A stretch of DNA of 64,000 bases from Foliamicus sp963666765 (lineage in GTDB: Bacteria; Pseudomonadota; Gammaproteobacteria; Steroidobacterales; Foliamicaceae), in the NCBI GenBank assembly GCA_963666765.1, contig OY762933.1, positions 1,054,001 through 1,118,000 on the forward strand, given 5' to 3'. Of the stretch, positions 7,643 to 20,992 are shown piece by piece (the first letter of the stretch is position 1; each line of letters opens with the position of its first letter). Under the pieces are notes generated by a model that worked only from the letters and a program-made list of their open reading frames with translations, was not told the origin of the DNA and ran no database searches. Made by a program: the position numbers and the translations under genes.

Positions 7643-8703
7643 TCCGGCCAACTCATGCGATCGAAAAAGATCTTACCCGCCACGCGCCTGAACACGCGCG
7701 GCATGCGCAGCACGGCCTCCAGCGTCGCGCCGGCCGGCAGATGGTCGTAGAACCATCGGGCCGCATGCTGCCAGGGGCGGCCCGGATAGTCCTTGCGGAT
7801 CACTTCTCCCGGATGCGGTCCGCCGTCCTGGAGGTGGTGCGCGATCGCCTGCGCGCCCAGCCGTCCGTACAGATAGGCGCGATGGATCCCGCCGGCCGTC
7901 AGCGGCGACACCATGCCGGCCGCGTCGCCAATCAGCACGACGCCCTCGCCGTAGAAGTTGCGCAGCAGGCCGCCGATCGGAATGATCCCGCCCCGCTTCT
8001 CCAGGACCCTGCGCTCCGACAGGCCGAACAGGGGATCGATGCGCCGGATAAAACCGCGAAGATTGACCGTGTGCCGGGAGTGACACGCCAGCCCAACCTG
8101 CGTGACACCCACTCCCGGCAGCACCCAGCCGATGTAGCCGGGTGCGAATGCCGGATCGACAAAGCAGTGAAGGCTCAGCTCGGCCTGGTCCAGTGCTTCG
8201 TATGCGTACTCCACGCCCTTCAGATATTGCGTGTTGCGGCCCAGATCCATGAGCCGGGCGACCGGCGAGCGCGCGCCGTCGGCGCCTACCAGGAATCGGC
8301 AGGCCGTGCCCGTTTCCTCAAGAACCCAATGGTCCTTTTGCCGCCGGGCGCCGCAGAAGGCCTCGCCGAGGCGGATTTCCACGCCTGATTTTCGGGTTTC
8401 TTCCTGCAACCAGCCGAGCAGCCCGGCCGTATCCGTGGCCAGGAAGAAATAGTCGTCCCGCTCCACCGCCGCCGAACGCAGGCTGGGCCCATACACGCGC
8501 ACCCGCCTGATCGCGCGGACTAGGTGCTCCGGCGCCGCCCACTCGTCCTGCGCTTCCTTGACGAGGATGCCGGTGGTGTGGATGTGATCGCCGGCATTGC
8601 GCTTCTTCTCGATCACCAGCACCTTCAGGCCGCTGCCCGCAAGCTCCCGCGCGCAGGCCAGCCCGGCAAACCCGGCCCCGACTACTGCAACGTCGTACTC
8701 CAC
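7639..8703 (-). CDS. FAD-dependent oxidoreductase, geranylgeranyl-reductase-like
   Basis: 354 residues from a GTG at 8703, which gives VEYDVAVVGAGFAGLACARE, a textbook N-terminal dinucleotide-binding fold (GxGxxG). A second FAD motif, VVLIGDAAGMVSPLTAGGI, lies near residue 275 and matches the GD...P...G motif of p-hydroxybenzoate-hydroxylase-like flavoproteins and geranylgeranyl reductases; FLVGADGARSPVARL is the intermediate DG motif. The substrate cannot be deduced. The stop overlaps the start of the following membrane protein gene (ATGA), so the two probably act together. The upstream side faces the divergent DoxX gene across about 95 bases. Confidence 0.8.
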   Translation of the reverse strand: MEYDVAVVGAGFAGLACARELAGSGLKVLVIEKKRNAGDHIHTTGILVKEAQDEWAAPEHLVRAIRRVRVYGPSLRSAAVERDDYFFLATDTAGLLGWLQEETRKSGVEIRLGEAFCGARRQKDHWVLEETGTACRFLVGADGARSPVARLMDLGRNTQYLKGVEYAYEALDQAELSLHCFVDPAFAPGYIGWVLPGVGVTQVGLACHSRHTVNLRGFIRRIDPLFGLSERRVLEKRGGIIPIGGLLRNFYGEGVVLIGDAAGMVSPLTAGGIHRAYLYGRLGAQAIAHHLQDGGPHPGEVIRKDYPGRPWQHAARWFYDHLPAGATLEAVLRMPRVFRRVAGKIFFDRMSWPE

Positions 8704-8798
8704 GCGCCGATTACACCGTCTTGACCCTCGCTCTGCAACGGCGCGCGAAGAAACACCCACAATCGCCGTCCTCGGGGCCCGTGCTATTCTGCCGGGCC

Positions 8799-9425
8799 AT
8801 GATGAATACCCTGAACTCTTTGGTGCGCTTTGCCTGCGGCGGCATGAAACGCCTGCACGCGGTCGACTGGCTGGCGCCGCTGGCGATCCGTTTGTACCTC
8901 GTGCCCGTCTTCTGGGTGGCCGGAACGAACAAGTGGCACCCCGAAAGGGGGCTTGAATTCACCGCCCGGTTTTTCGACCGGCTGGGCTATCCGCTGCCCG
9001 AACTGATGGCCTTTATGGCCACGGCGACTGAAGTCGTTGGCGCGGTGGCGCTGCTGCTGGGACTGGCCACGCGGCTTGCCTGCATCCCGCTGATGTTCGT
9101 GATGACCATCGCCGTCACCACGGTGCACTGGCAGAACGGCTGGCAGATCACCGCCGATCCGCGCAGTCCCTTCCCCAGCGAAGACATCGGCGCCGCCAGG
9201 GAGCGCTTGAGCGAGGCCCGGCGCATCCTGCGCGAACAGGGCGAGGCGCTGCACGGCGATTCCGGCTGGTTCACCGAGTTCGGCAGCATCGTCATCCTGA
9301 ACAACGGCGTGGCGCTGGGCGTGACCTATTTCGTGATGCTGCTGGCCCTGTTCTACCTGGGCGGCGGCCGCCACGTAAGCCTCGACCACTACATCGCCCA
9401 GGCCTGGCGCCGCCGCCAGCAATAG
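8799..9425 (+). CDS. DoxX family membrane protein
   Basis: 208 residues. Four hydrophobic segments surround a polar insert of about 55 residues (residues ~115-170). The first segment carries LAIRLYLVPVFWVAGTNKW, followed by FDRLGYPLP and MATATEVVGAVALLLGLATR, the recognisable DoxX/SURF4-like core. Proteins of this family accompany DUF692/DUF2063 genes in many bacteria, and one such pair lies 2 kb upstream, although on the other side of two minus-strand genes. Two ATGs are adjacent (8799 and 8802); either may be used. The stop TAG at 9423-9425 touches a perfect short hairpin. Confidence 0.82.
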   Translation: MMNTLNSLVRFACGGMKRLHAVDWLAPLAIRLYLVPVFWVAGTNKWHPERGLEFTARFFDRLGYPLPELMAFMATATEVVGAVALLLGLATRLACIPLMFVMTIAVTTVHWQNGWQITADPRSPFPSEDIGAARERLSEARRILREQGEALHGDSGWFTEFGSIVILNNGVALGVTYFVMLLALFYLGGGRHVSLDHYIAQAWRRRQQ

Positions 9426-9461
9426 CCACGGGCCAGCAGCCCGTGGCAGAGCCCCGCGCAA
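9425..9461. repeat. short hairpin related to the 166-bp repeat
   Basis: GCCACGGGC (9425-9433), a 5-base loop and GCCCGTGGC (9439-9447) form a perfect 9-bp stem directly on the doxX stop codon. The right arm and flank (AGCAGCCCGTGGCAGAGCCC, from 9435) resemble the left end of the 166-bp repeat at 34089, so this is probably a decayed or solo end of that family. It may act as a 3'-end hairpin, but no T-run follows. Confidence 0.6.
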
Positions 9462-9474
9462 TAGAATCATTTGA

Positions 9475-12400
9475 ATGCTCAAGACGCTAAATTACTTCAC
9501 CGGTGCGTTGGCGTTCCTTGCCCTGGGATGGTCCGCCGCTGGCGCGGAGCAATACACCATTCCCTTGTTCCCGGTGCCGGGCACATCGGGCGACCTGCAA
9601 GGCGTGCTCCGGATCGTCAACGACACCGGGGAAACCGCGACCGTACAGGTGTTCGCATTTGCCGACGATGGAACGCGCTCCGGTCCGGTGACCATTGCGC
9701 TGGGCGCAATGGTGGCGGTGCAATTCGACGCCACCGAGCTTCAGTCCTCCAATGCGGCCAGGGGTCTGAGCGGCGGACTCGGGAGTCTTTCCGGAGATGT
9801 GCGCCTGTCGATCGACTCCGACACGCCGATCGTGCCCCAGGCCTTCGTTCGGGCGTCCGACGGTACGTTGAGCGCGATGCACGACACGGTACGGCCGGCC
9901 CGGACTGCCGGAGGGATGTACCGCTACGAGATTCCCGTGTTCAATCTTTCCACCGACGCCACTCAGGAGAGCCGGCTGCGGCTGATCAACCCGGGAACCA
10001 CGGCGGCGGCGGTGACGATCGCCGGTCGCGACGACAGCGGCACGGGAGCCGGGGGCGGCGACATGACGCTGTCGCTGCCGGCGGGCAGTGCGCGGACCCT
10101 GACGGCGGAGCAGCTTGAGGCAGGCGGCACGGGTCTGACGGGCACGTTGGGCGCGGGCATCGGTCGGTGGCGGTTGACGGTGTCGTCGGATCGGCCATTA
10201 CGGGTGGTGAATGTCGGTGCGTCCTACACCGGCCACTGGAACAACCTGTCCACAACCGCCGTGCGGGGTGCGGCGCCGGCGGATCTGGCCGGCTTTAATG
10301 AACGCTTCGTCGGCCAAACCTCGGTTCTGGAAGTGGAAGGCGGACGCAACTCTTTTGAGATCCGGGGAAACGGCCGGTTCTCCGATTCCGTGGAGACCGG
10401 CGCGATGTTCGCGACGTCCGAGGGGGGCTACGATTATGTCGGCCTGGGGCCGGACGCGGGCCGCTTGACGCTCGATTACGACGACGGCAGTCGATGCCGT
10501 GCGAATCTGTATTTCTCCTCCCGCACGAGGGGCTGGTTCTCTTCGCACTGCACGGACGGTACCTGGTATGGCGGGAATTGGTTTTTTGGCGAGGACGAAG
10601 ATGACGGCGGCGCCGGCGGTCCGGTCGAGACAACGTTTGGTGTGGACATGGCGCTGCCCGGCGTGCCCACATCCGGCTTGTTCGATCCCGCAGAGGTGTC
10701 CGGTGGAAACGTTCGGACTTCCGGCGGCAGCACAACGATCGACCTGAACGACGGCGGTTACATCGAACTCAACGACGGCGCGCGCTACGCCTGCGTGTCG
10801 GCGGGCGGCTGCGAGATTGTGGACGGAACGGTCACGCGCGGCAGCTTGACCGGGCGCGCGCCGGGTTCGGGCGGCGGCGGGATCGACCGGATTCCGATCC
10901 TTCCCGCGCAGGGCCGGCCGGGCGACCGGACGTACACCGTGGGCACGACGATCGACGCCCTGACGCTGCCCCAGGCCACGGGCGGCGACCTCCCGCTGAC
11001 CTACAGCCTCTCGCCCGACGTTCCGGGACTGCGCTTCGATGCCGCCGCGCGCAGGCTCAGCGGCACGCCGACCGAGGCGGGCTCGTACGCAATGAGCTAC
11101 ACGGCGACGGATGCCGATGGCGATCAGTACGCGTTCTACTTCACCATTGCGGTCAGGGGCGGAGAAGGCGATGACTACGGCGACACGTTCGACACGGCGA
11201 CGAGCGTTTCGATCCCCTCGACCACACAGGGGGAGCTTGAGGAAGGCAAGGAGGACGGCGACCGGGACTACTTCCGCGTGGTCGTCGCGGCGGCGACCAC
11301 CCTGACGGTGGAGACAACGGGCAGGGTCGACACCTACGGAACGCTGTTCGACGGCAGCCGGACGCAGTTGACGACGAACGACGACGGCGGATCGGTTAAC
11401 AACTTCCAGATCGAGCGCTATGTGCAGGCGGGCACGTACTACATCGAGGTCCGGGGCTATCGACCTTCGAGTACGGGCTCGTATGAACTGCGCGTGAGTG
11501 CCGCAGATGACCGTCGCGTGAGTGCTGCGGATGACCGTGCGGCTCTGGTGGCGATCTACGAAGCGACTGATGGGGCGAACTGGGCGAACAACGACAACTG
11601 GCTGACCGATGCGCCGCTGGAGGATTGGCACGGCGTGTACGCTAATCCGAATAATCCGGAACGCGTGGCCGGGTTGTACTTGCACAGAAACCAACTCAAA
11701 GGCCCGCTCCCGCCGGAATTGGGCAACCTTGCCGACTTGCGCACCCTTTGGATCCAAAAAAACGCCTTGACCGGCCGGATTCCACCGGAGTTGGGCAACC
11801 TCACCAATCTCCACTGGCTCTGGATCGACTATACCGGGTTGACAGGCCCGATCCCGCCCGAACTGGGCATGCTGTCGAACCTTGAATATCTCTATCTCGG
11901 CTACAACAACCTCTCCGGCCCGATCCCGCCCGAACTGGGCGCGCTTGCCCGCCTTCGTTTCCTGGACCTCGCGAGCAACGAGTTGACCGGACGGCTTCCG
12001 GTCGAACTGGGCAACCTCAACGAACTGCAAGAGTTGCACCTCGGCTACAACCACCTCGCGGGCCAGGTGCCGCCCGAATTCCGCAGAATGGCCAACCTCA
12101 AGGAACTGGGGCTTGCAAACAACCCCCACCTGCAAGGCGTCTTGCCGCTCGAATTGTCGGGGCTCGCCCACCTCAAGGGCCTGCTCGCATCGGAAACAAG
12201 CCTTTGCGCGCCGTCGGATCCGGGCTTTCAGGCGTGGCTTTCCAGAGTCTACAAGCGGAGAGTCGCTGCCTGCGACGAGGAGGAGGCTGCTTCGGCGTAC
12301 TTGGTCCAGGCGGTGCAGTCGCGCGCCTTCCCGGTGCCGCTGGTCGCGGGCGAGAGGGCGCTGCTGCGGGTGTTCCCGACGGCCAGCCGGGCCACGGACG

Positions 12401-13779
12401 AGGGGATTCCTTCGGTCCGCGCTCGATTCTTCCTCGACGGCCTCGAGACGCATGTGGAGACCATCCGTGGCAAGTCCGCCCCCATCCCGACCGAGGTGGA
12501 CGAGAGCAGCCTCTCGAAGTCGGCTAACGCGACAATTCCAGGTGAGGTCGTGCAGCCGGGGCTCGAGATGGTAATCGACGTGGACCCGGAGGGGACGCTG
12601 GACCCGGCGCTGCAGGTCACCCGGCGGATCCCGGAGACGGGGCGCCTGAGGGTGGACGTGGCAGCCCTGCGCCCGTTTCAACTTACGCTGATTCCGTTCC
12701 TGTGGGAGCCGAAGCCCGATTCGCGTGTCCTGGAAATCGTGGAAGCGATGGTGCAAGACCCGGACAAGCACGAGTTGCTGGGGCTAACGCGCACTCTGCT
12801 GCCGATCGAAGCGTTCGCGCTGACGGCACATGAACCCGTCACCAGTTCGAGCAACGCGGCCCACGACCTGACCGACGAAACCGAAGCGATTCGGATCCTC
12901 GAGGGCGGACGAGGCTACTACATGGGGACGATAACCGGAGAGCTCGGGTCGTGGCACGATGGATTGAGTGTCGGAGGAGATTCGAATCGAACAACCTTCG
13001 CAGCGCTTGACGGTCACGTGGCTCGCGTCAATTACGTCATTGCGCACGAACTCGGACACAACCTGCGCCTTGGCCATACACCGGGCTGCGATGCTGAGAC
13101 AATCGACAATTCCTACCCTTACATCGAGGGACGGATCGGTGTCTGGGGATACGACTTCGATTCCGCTCGTTTGGTACCACCCCGGACGGGTGACTTGATG
13201 TCCTATTGCGGTGATGGTGACCCCTGGTGGATCAGCGACTACCACTTCACCAACGCACTCCGCTTCCGTCTCTTTGACGAGGGGACGGCCCTTACATCTG
13301 CGACTCGGACCCTCCTGGTGTGGGGCGGGGTGTCGGCCGAAGGCGACCCTTGGCTCGAGCCGACCTTCCTGACTGAGGCACCGGCGGTGCTTCCGCGCTC
13401 ACCCGGCGACTACCGGTTGAGCGGGCACACAGGTGACGGTGGCGAACTATTCTCGTTCAGCTTCACGATGTCCCCCTCGGCGCACGGTGACGGCAGGGCG
13501 TCCTTCGCTTTCGCTCTCCCCGTGAGGGCGGGCTGGGAGGACAGCCTCGCCAGCATCACGCTTACGGGCCCCGGCGGCTCGGCTACCCTGGACGAAGACA
13601 CCAACCGCCCGATGACCATCTTGCGCAATCCCAACAGCGGGCAGGTGCGCGGGATTCTGCGCGGTTTGTCCCTGCCGCCCACCCAGGCGCCTACGGATGC
13701 AGGGGGACCTCGGTCCACAGCGCAGTTCGAGGTGCTGTTCAGCCGCGGGGTCCCGGAACGGGAGGCTTGGCGACGATGA
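9475..13779 (+). CDS. secreted mosaic protein: Ig-like, PPC, leucine-rich repeats and metzincin protease
   Basis: 1434 residues with a signal peptide (MLKTLNYFTGALAFLALGWS, cleavage near AAGAEQ). Order of parts: two similar beta-rich repeats (about 25-150 and 150-265); a Gly/Asp-rich region; a He_PIG-type Ig domain (about 480-560; GLRFDAAARRLSGTPTEAGS); a PPC-like domain (about 575-670; DYFRVVV, AGTYYIEVRGY); plant-type leucine-rich repeats (about 680-930; repeated GPIPPELG...L); then a protease domain. The zinc site HELGHNLRLGH (residues 1191-1201) plus the Met-turn DLMSYC (M1242) identify a metzincin. Likely an extracellular protease with adhesive modules. No sorting or secretion-tag domain is obvious at the C-terminus. 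Confidence 0.85.
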   Translation: MLKTLNYFTGALAFLALGWSAAGAEQYTIPLFPVPGTSGDLQGVLRIVNDTGETATVQVFAFADDGTRSGPVTIALGAMVAVQFDATELQSSNAARGLSGGLGSLSGDVRLSIDSDTPIVPQAFVRASDGTLSAMHDTVRPARTAGGMYRYEIPVFNLSTDATQESRLRLINPGTTAAAVTIAGRDDSGTGAGGGDMTLSLPAGSARTLTAEQLEAGGTGLTGTLGAGIGRWRLTVSSDRPLRVVNVGASYTGHWNNLSTTAVRGAAPADLAGFNERFVGQTSVLEVEGGRNSFEIRGNGRFSDSVETGAMFATSEGGYDYVGLGPDAGRLTLDYDDGSRCRANLYFSSRTRGWFSSHCTDGTWYGGNWFFGEDEDDGGAGGPVETTFGVDMALPGVPTSGLFDPAEVSGGNVRTSGGSTTIDLNDGGYIELNDGARYACVSAGGCEIVDGTVTRGSLTGRAPGSGGGGIDRIPILPAQGRPGDRTYTVGTTIDALTLPQATGGDLPLTYSLSPDVPGLRFDAAARRLSGTPTEAGSYAMSYTATDADGDQYAFYFTIAVRGGEGDDYGDTFDTATSVSIPSTTQGELEEGKEDGDRDYFRVVVAAATTLTVETTGRVDTYGTLFDGSRTQLTTNDDGGSVNNFQIERYVQAGTYYIEVRGYRPSSTGSYELRVSAADDRRVSAADDRAALVAIYEATDGANWANNDNWLTDAPLEDWHGVYANPNNPERVAGLYLHRNQLKGPLPPELGNLADLRTLWIQKNALTGRIPPELGNLTNLHWLWIDYTGLTGPIPPELGMLSNLEYLYLGYNNLSGPIPPELGALARLRFLDLASNELTGRLPVELGNLNELQELHLGYNHLAGQVPPEFRRMANLKELGLANNPHLQGVLPLELSGLAHLKGLLASETSLCAPSDPGFQAWLSRVYKRRVAACDEEEAASAYLVQAVQSRAFPVPLVAGERALLRVFPTASRATDEGIPSVRARFFLDGLETHVETIRGKSAPIPTEVDESSLSKSANATIPGEVVQPGLEMVIDVDPEGTLDPALQVTRRIPETGRLRVDVAALRPFQLTLIPFLWEPKPDSRVLEIVEAMVQDPDKHELLGLTRTLLPIEAFALTAHEPVTSSSNAAHDLTDETEAIRILEGGRGYYMGTITGELGSWHDGLSVGGDSNRTTFAALDGHVARVNYVIAHELGHNLRLGHTPGCDAETIDNSYPYIEGRIGVWGYDFDSARLVPPRTGDLMSYCGDGDPWWISDYHFTNALRFRLFDEGTALTSATRTLLVWGGVSAEGDPWLEPTFLTEAPAVLPRSPGDYRLSGHTGDGGELFSFSFTMSPSAHGDGRASFAFALPVRAGWEDSLASITLTGPGGSATLDEDTNRPMTILRNPNSGQVRGILRGLSLPPTQAPTDAGGPRSTAQFEVLFSRGVPEREAWRR

Positions 13780-14085
13780 CGCGGGCGTCCCGCTGCCCCC
13801 AATCCGGGCACGCACGCTGCGGCCGCGGCCATGAAGGGCCAAAGACATCGATTTCATCCCGACGGAAAGGCAACTGGCCCCAACACTGCCAGCACAGGCT
13901 TCACAGGCGGTTCAGTTTCCGTTGAAACCGCGGGGTGGCTGAGACGCCCCGCGGTTGCCGCTCGGGATGGCATTCTGGCTGCCGTGTTTCTTATCGAATC
14001 TGTGTCAATTACTCGGAACTTGCATCCAAACGACGCCGGCTGAGCATCATTGCTATGTCCAGACAATCAACAGCAGGAGACTCGC
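13780..14085. other. 306-base gap with one strong hairpin
   Basis: No convincing gene: a 70-codon frame (13831-14043) lacks a ribosome site and family features. A perfect 10-bp GC-rich stem, AACCGCGGGG (13926-13935) with CCCCGCGGTT (13947-13956) and an 11-base loop, could end transcription of the large protease gene, although no T-run follows. AGGAGA at about 14075 is the ribosome site of the next gene. Confidence 0.5.
13926..13956 (+). terminator. candidate hairpin terminator after the LRR-metzincin gene
   Basis: Ten uninterrupted base pairs, eight of them G-C, around the loop TGGCTGAGACG, about 150 bases after the stop codon. The missing U-tract makes it a weak intrinsic terminator; RNA stabilisation is equally possible. 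Confidence 0.35.
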
Positions 14086-14474
14086 ATGGATGACTTCATG
14101 GTTGGACTCGTTGGATTAGCTGCCGTAATTCTCATATTCGGCCCCGCTGTACTGATTCCACTCGCCTGGTTTTTCTTCAAATTCAAGAGGGACCGGGAGA
14201 TCCAGAACACTCTGCGGACGGCACTCGAAAAAGGGCATGAAGTGCCTGCCGAACTTCTGGAACAAATCAATGAACCGAAGACTCAGCCGAAAAAGGATCA
14301 GGATCTGCGGCGCGGCATTGTGCTCGTTGCGGTGGGCCTGGGCATCGGCGCATTCGGCTACCTGTCGGAGAAGACGACGCTTTCGGACCCCTGGCGGGCA
14401 TAGGGTCCATTCCGCTGCTGATTGGATTGGGGTTGACTCTGTTGTGGGTACTGCGATCGCGGCACGACAAGTAG
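14086..14474 (+). pseudogene. DUF6249 membrane protein, frameshifted near its 3' end
   Basis: ATG 14086 follows AGGAGA and encodes MDDFMVGLVGLAAVILIFGP, a membrane helix, a charged middle (REIQNTLRTALEKGHEVPAELL) and a second helix (GIVLVAVGLGIGAFGYLSEK), then stops at 14403. In the next frame, from about 14382, the sequence continues F-GPLAGIGSIPLLIGLGLT-LLWVLRSRHDK to TAG 14474, which is the expected C-terminal helix of DUF6249 proteins. One missing base in the CTTTC run near 14380 explains the break. Genes of this family commonly precede an ECF sigma and membrane anti-sigma pair, as here, and probably belong to the same regulon. Confidence 0.7.
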
Positions 14475-14492
14475 TCCTGCGCGGACCGCTTC

Positions 14493-15029
14493 ATGCGCAA
14501 GAGCGACCGGCAGTGCGTGCTGCAGGCCCGGCTGGGCGATCACGCCGCATACGGCGAACTGGTCGCGCGCCATCAGGGCCGGGTACGGGGCTGGTTGCGC
14601 CATCTAAGCGGCAATCATGCCGAGGCCGACGATCTGGCGCAGGAGGCCTTCGTGCGCGCCTGGACGCGTTTAGAGGACCTCAAGGATGCGGACCGCTTTT
14701 CTGCGTGGCTCATGAAGATCGCGTACAACGAGTTCCTGCAAAGCTGGCGCTCGGCGCAGAAGCGGCAAAGGCTCGCGGAGCAGCTGGCGACGGAGCAGGA
14801 TGCAGACAGAAACATGGCGGCCACAGCACAGCCCGAAAACGCCGTCGAGCTGGAGCGTGCGCTCGCGATTCTTTCGGAGCGCGAGCGCGCGGTTGTGGTT
14901 CTAAACTATGCTTACGGCTACTCGCACGGGGAAGTAAGCGAAATGACCGGCATGGCGCTGGGGACTGTCAAATCGTTAATCCAGCGCGGGCGCCAGAAGG
15001 TACGGGGGAAATTTGATGCAAGATCCTGA
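14493..15029 (+). CDS. ECF-type RNA polymerase sigma factor
   Basis: 178 residues. Sigma region 2 lies at about 15-80 (YGELVARHQGRVRGWL, ADDLAQEAFVRAWTRL) and region 4 at about 118-170 (LSERERAVVVLNYAYGYSHG, then MALGTVKSLIQRGRQKVRG as helix-turn-helix). It directs RNA polymerase to a small stress or envelope regulon. The gene overlaps the following membrane protein gene by 14 bases, an arrangement that usually pairs a sigma factor with its inhibitor. Which signal it answers cannot be told from sequence. Confidence 0.9.
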   Translation: MRKSDRQCVLQARLGDHAAYGELVARHQGRVRGWLRHLSGNHAEADDLAQEAFVRAWTRLEDLKDADRFSAWLMKIAYNEFLQSWRSAQKRQRLAEQLATEQDADRNMAATAQPENAVELERALAILSERERAVVVLNYAYGYSHGEVSEMTGMALGTVKSLIQRGRQKVRGKFDARS

Positions 15030-15396
15030 CACCAACAGGGACATCGACCGCGAAATGGCGGCGCTGTTCGCCGGAGCGGAAACGCCGCCGGAAACGGACG
15101 AACAATTCGTGGCGGGAGTCATCGTGCGGGTCCGCCGCCGTGAGCGGATGCGGTGGTGGGTACTGGGCGGCAGCGGCCTGATCGCGTGCGTAATCGGCCT
15201 GCCGGCATTCTGGGAGTTGCTCACCGCATGGAACGGCGTGGCTCCGAATCTGCTGGACGGCCTGGGCGGCCGGTTGGATCAGGCCATTGCCCTGATCACC
15301 GATCTCCTGAGCACGGCGGTGCGCTCGGTCACCTTCCTGACGGCCGCCGCGCTCGCAGTCACCATATTTCCCCTGCTCCGCTGGCTGGCGGACTGA
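15016..15396 (+). CDS. membrane protein in anti-sigma position
   Basis: 126 residues from ATG 15016, inside the end of the sigma gene. The cytoplasmic N-terminal part (about 1-45) is acidic with a basic end (VRVRRRERMRWW); it is followed by one membrane helix (about 47-67), an amphipathic middle and a second helix near the C-terminus. There is no zinc-binding HxxxCxxC motif, so if it is an anti-sigma factor it is not of the ZAS type. Function is inferred from the overlap with the sigma gene. Confidence 0.65.
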   Translation: MQDPDTNRDIDREMAALFAGAETPPETDEQFVAGVIVRVRRRERMRWWVLGGSGLIACVIGLPAFWELLTAWNGVAPNLLDGLGGRLDQAIALITDLLSTAVRSVTFLTAAALAVTIFPLLRWLAD

Positions 15397-15407
15397 TTGG
15401 GGAAACG

Positions 15408-15422
15408 AGGGCTTCCAGCCCT
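15408..15422. terminator. small hairpin between convergent genes
   Basis: AGGGCT-TCC-AGCCCT, a perfect 6-bp stem in the 67-base gap between the anti-sigma-like gene (plus strand) and lpdA (minus strand). A second, looser stem follows at about 15423-15452. Either could separate the two transcripts; no T-run is seen. Confidence 0.3.
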
Positions 15423-15463
15423 GGGCGAGGGCGAGACGCCTTCGCTCCCGGGGACAGGCGCAG

Positions 15464-16875
<1,412 letters not shown>

Positions 16876-16879
<4 letters not shown>

Positions 16880-18219
16880 TCTTCGTTCTCCGTTTCGTCT
16901 TCGGCGTCGACCGGCGCCAGCAGCCGGTCCGCGTCCGCCAGCAGCGCGCTCAGGCGGGTCGTGAACCGCACCGCCGTGGCCCCGTCGATCACGCGGTGGT
17001 CGTAGGACAGCGACAGCGGCGCCATCAGCCGCGGCCGGAACTCTCCGTCGCCGAAAACAGGCGCCATGCGGGCCCTGGACACGCCGAGTATTGCCACCTC
17101 CGGCGCGTTGATGATCGGCGTGAACGCGGTCCCGCCGATACCGCCCAGGCTGGAGATGGTGAACGAGCCGCCCTGCATTTCATCCGGCGCCAGCTTGCCG
17201 TCGCGGGCCTTTCCGGAAAGCTCCTGGAAGGCCCGCGCCAGCCCGGCTACGTCGAGCCGGTCGGCGTCGCGGATCACCGGCACCAGCAGGCCGCGCTCGG
17301 TGTCGGCGGCGAAGCCCAGGTGCACGAACTTCTTCAGCGCCAGGGCCGCGCCGCCGTCGGTAAGCGAGGCGTTCAGCGTCGGGAACTCCTTGAGGCACAG
17401 CACGGTGGCACGGGCGACGAAGGCCAGCAGCGTCAGGCGCAGGCCGTCGGCGGCCAGCTCGGCCTTCATCGCCTTGCGGCGCGCCTCGACGTCGGTGATG
17501 TCCGCCTCGTCGTGCTGGGTCACGTGCGGCAGGTTGACCCAGCTCGCCCACAGCCGCGGGCCCGAGATCTTCTGCACCCGGCCCAGCGGGACCACCTCGA
17601 TCTCGCCGTGCGCGGAGAAATCGACCTCCGTAATCTCCGGCAGTCCGGTGCCGGGCGCGCCGCGTTCCAGCGCCAGCTTGACCCAGGCCTTGACGTCGGC
17701 CTTGCGGATCCGGCCCTTCACGCCCGATCCGGTGACCGCAGACAGGTTCACGCCCAGCTCGCGCGCGAACTTGCGCACCGACGGCGATGCGTGCGCCCTG
17801 GAGAAGCCGTCCTCGTCGATCGGCGGCAGGGTCCCGGGCGCTGAAGGAAGCTGCTGGGCGGCCGCGGGCGCTGCCGGCGCCACCACCGGCTGCGAAGCAG
17901 GCGCCGCCGTGGCTTGCGCGGGTACTGCGGCGGGTTCGGCTGCCGCGGGCGAAGGTCCGTCCGGCTCCGCCGCCGGCGCCTCGCCCTCCAGTTCGGCGAT
18001 CACGTCGCCCTCGTTGACCGTATCGCCCACGCCAACCTTGAGGCTCACCACGCGTCCGTCGAACGGCGCCGGCACATCCATGGCCGCCTTCTCGGTTTCC
18101 AGCGTGATCAGCGGGTCATTGGCGGCAACATCCTCGCCGGCGGCGGCCGTGACCTCGACGACTTCCACGTCGGTGAATTCGCCCAGGCCGGGCACGCGAA
18201 CTTGGGTAACTTCGGGCAA
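16876..18219 (-). CDS. aceF: dihydrolipoamide acetyltransferase (E2 of pyruvate dehydrogenase)
   Basis: Core acyltransferase of the complex. 447 residues from a TTG at 18219 (LPEVTQVRVPGLGEFTDVEV), which has AAGGA about 11 bases upstream and begins 17 bases after the aceE stop; no ATG or GTG is available nearby. It has a single lipoyl domain with the lipoylated lysine in LETEKAAMDV, a long Ala/Pro linker (about 85-140), a peripheral subunit-binding domain (ASPSVRKFARELGVNL, VTGSGVKGRIRK), and the catalytic domain with the active-site motif LSLSYDHRVIDGA. Gammaproteobacterial E2s often have two or three lipoyl domains; this one has one. Confidence 0.96.
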
Positions 18220-18236
18220 GGTCTCGTTTTTCCTTG

Positions 18237-20930
<2,694 letters not shown>

Positions 20931-20992
20931 ACAATCAGGCCGGCAAGAATAATGTTTTCGTGTAGTTGGACCGGCCTTTAACGGCGTTTCTC

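Noticed and set aside
10198..12771. 857-codon minus-strand frame across the LRR-metzincin gene
   Set aside because: Shadow frame; the plus-strand frame has a signal peptide, repeats and a protease site.
13831..14043. 70-codon frame in the gap before the DUF6249 gene
   Set aside because: No ribosome site, contains the hairpin sequence, composition like non-coding DNA.
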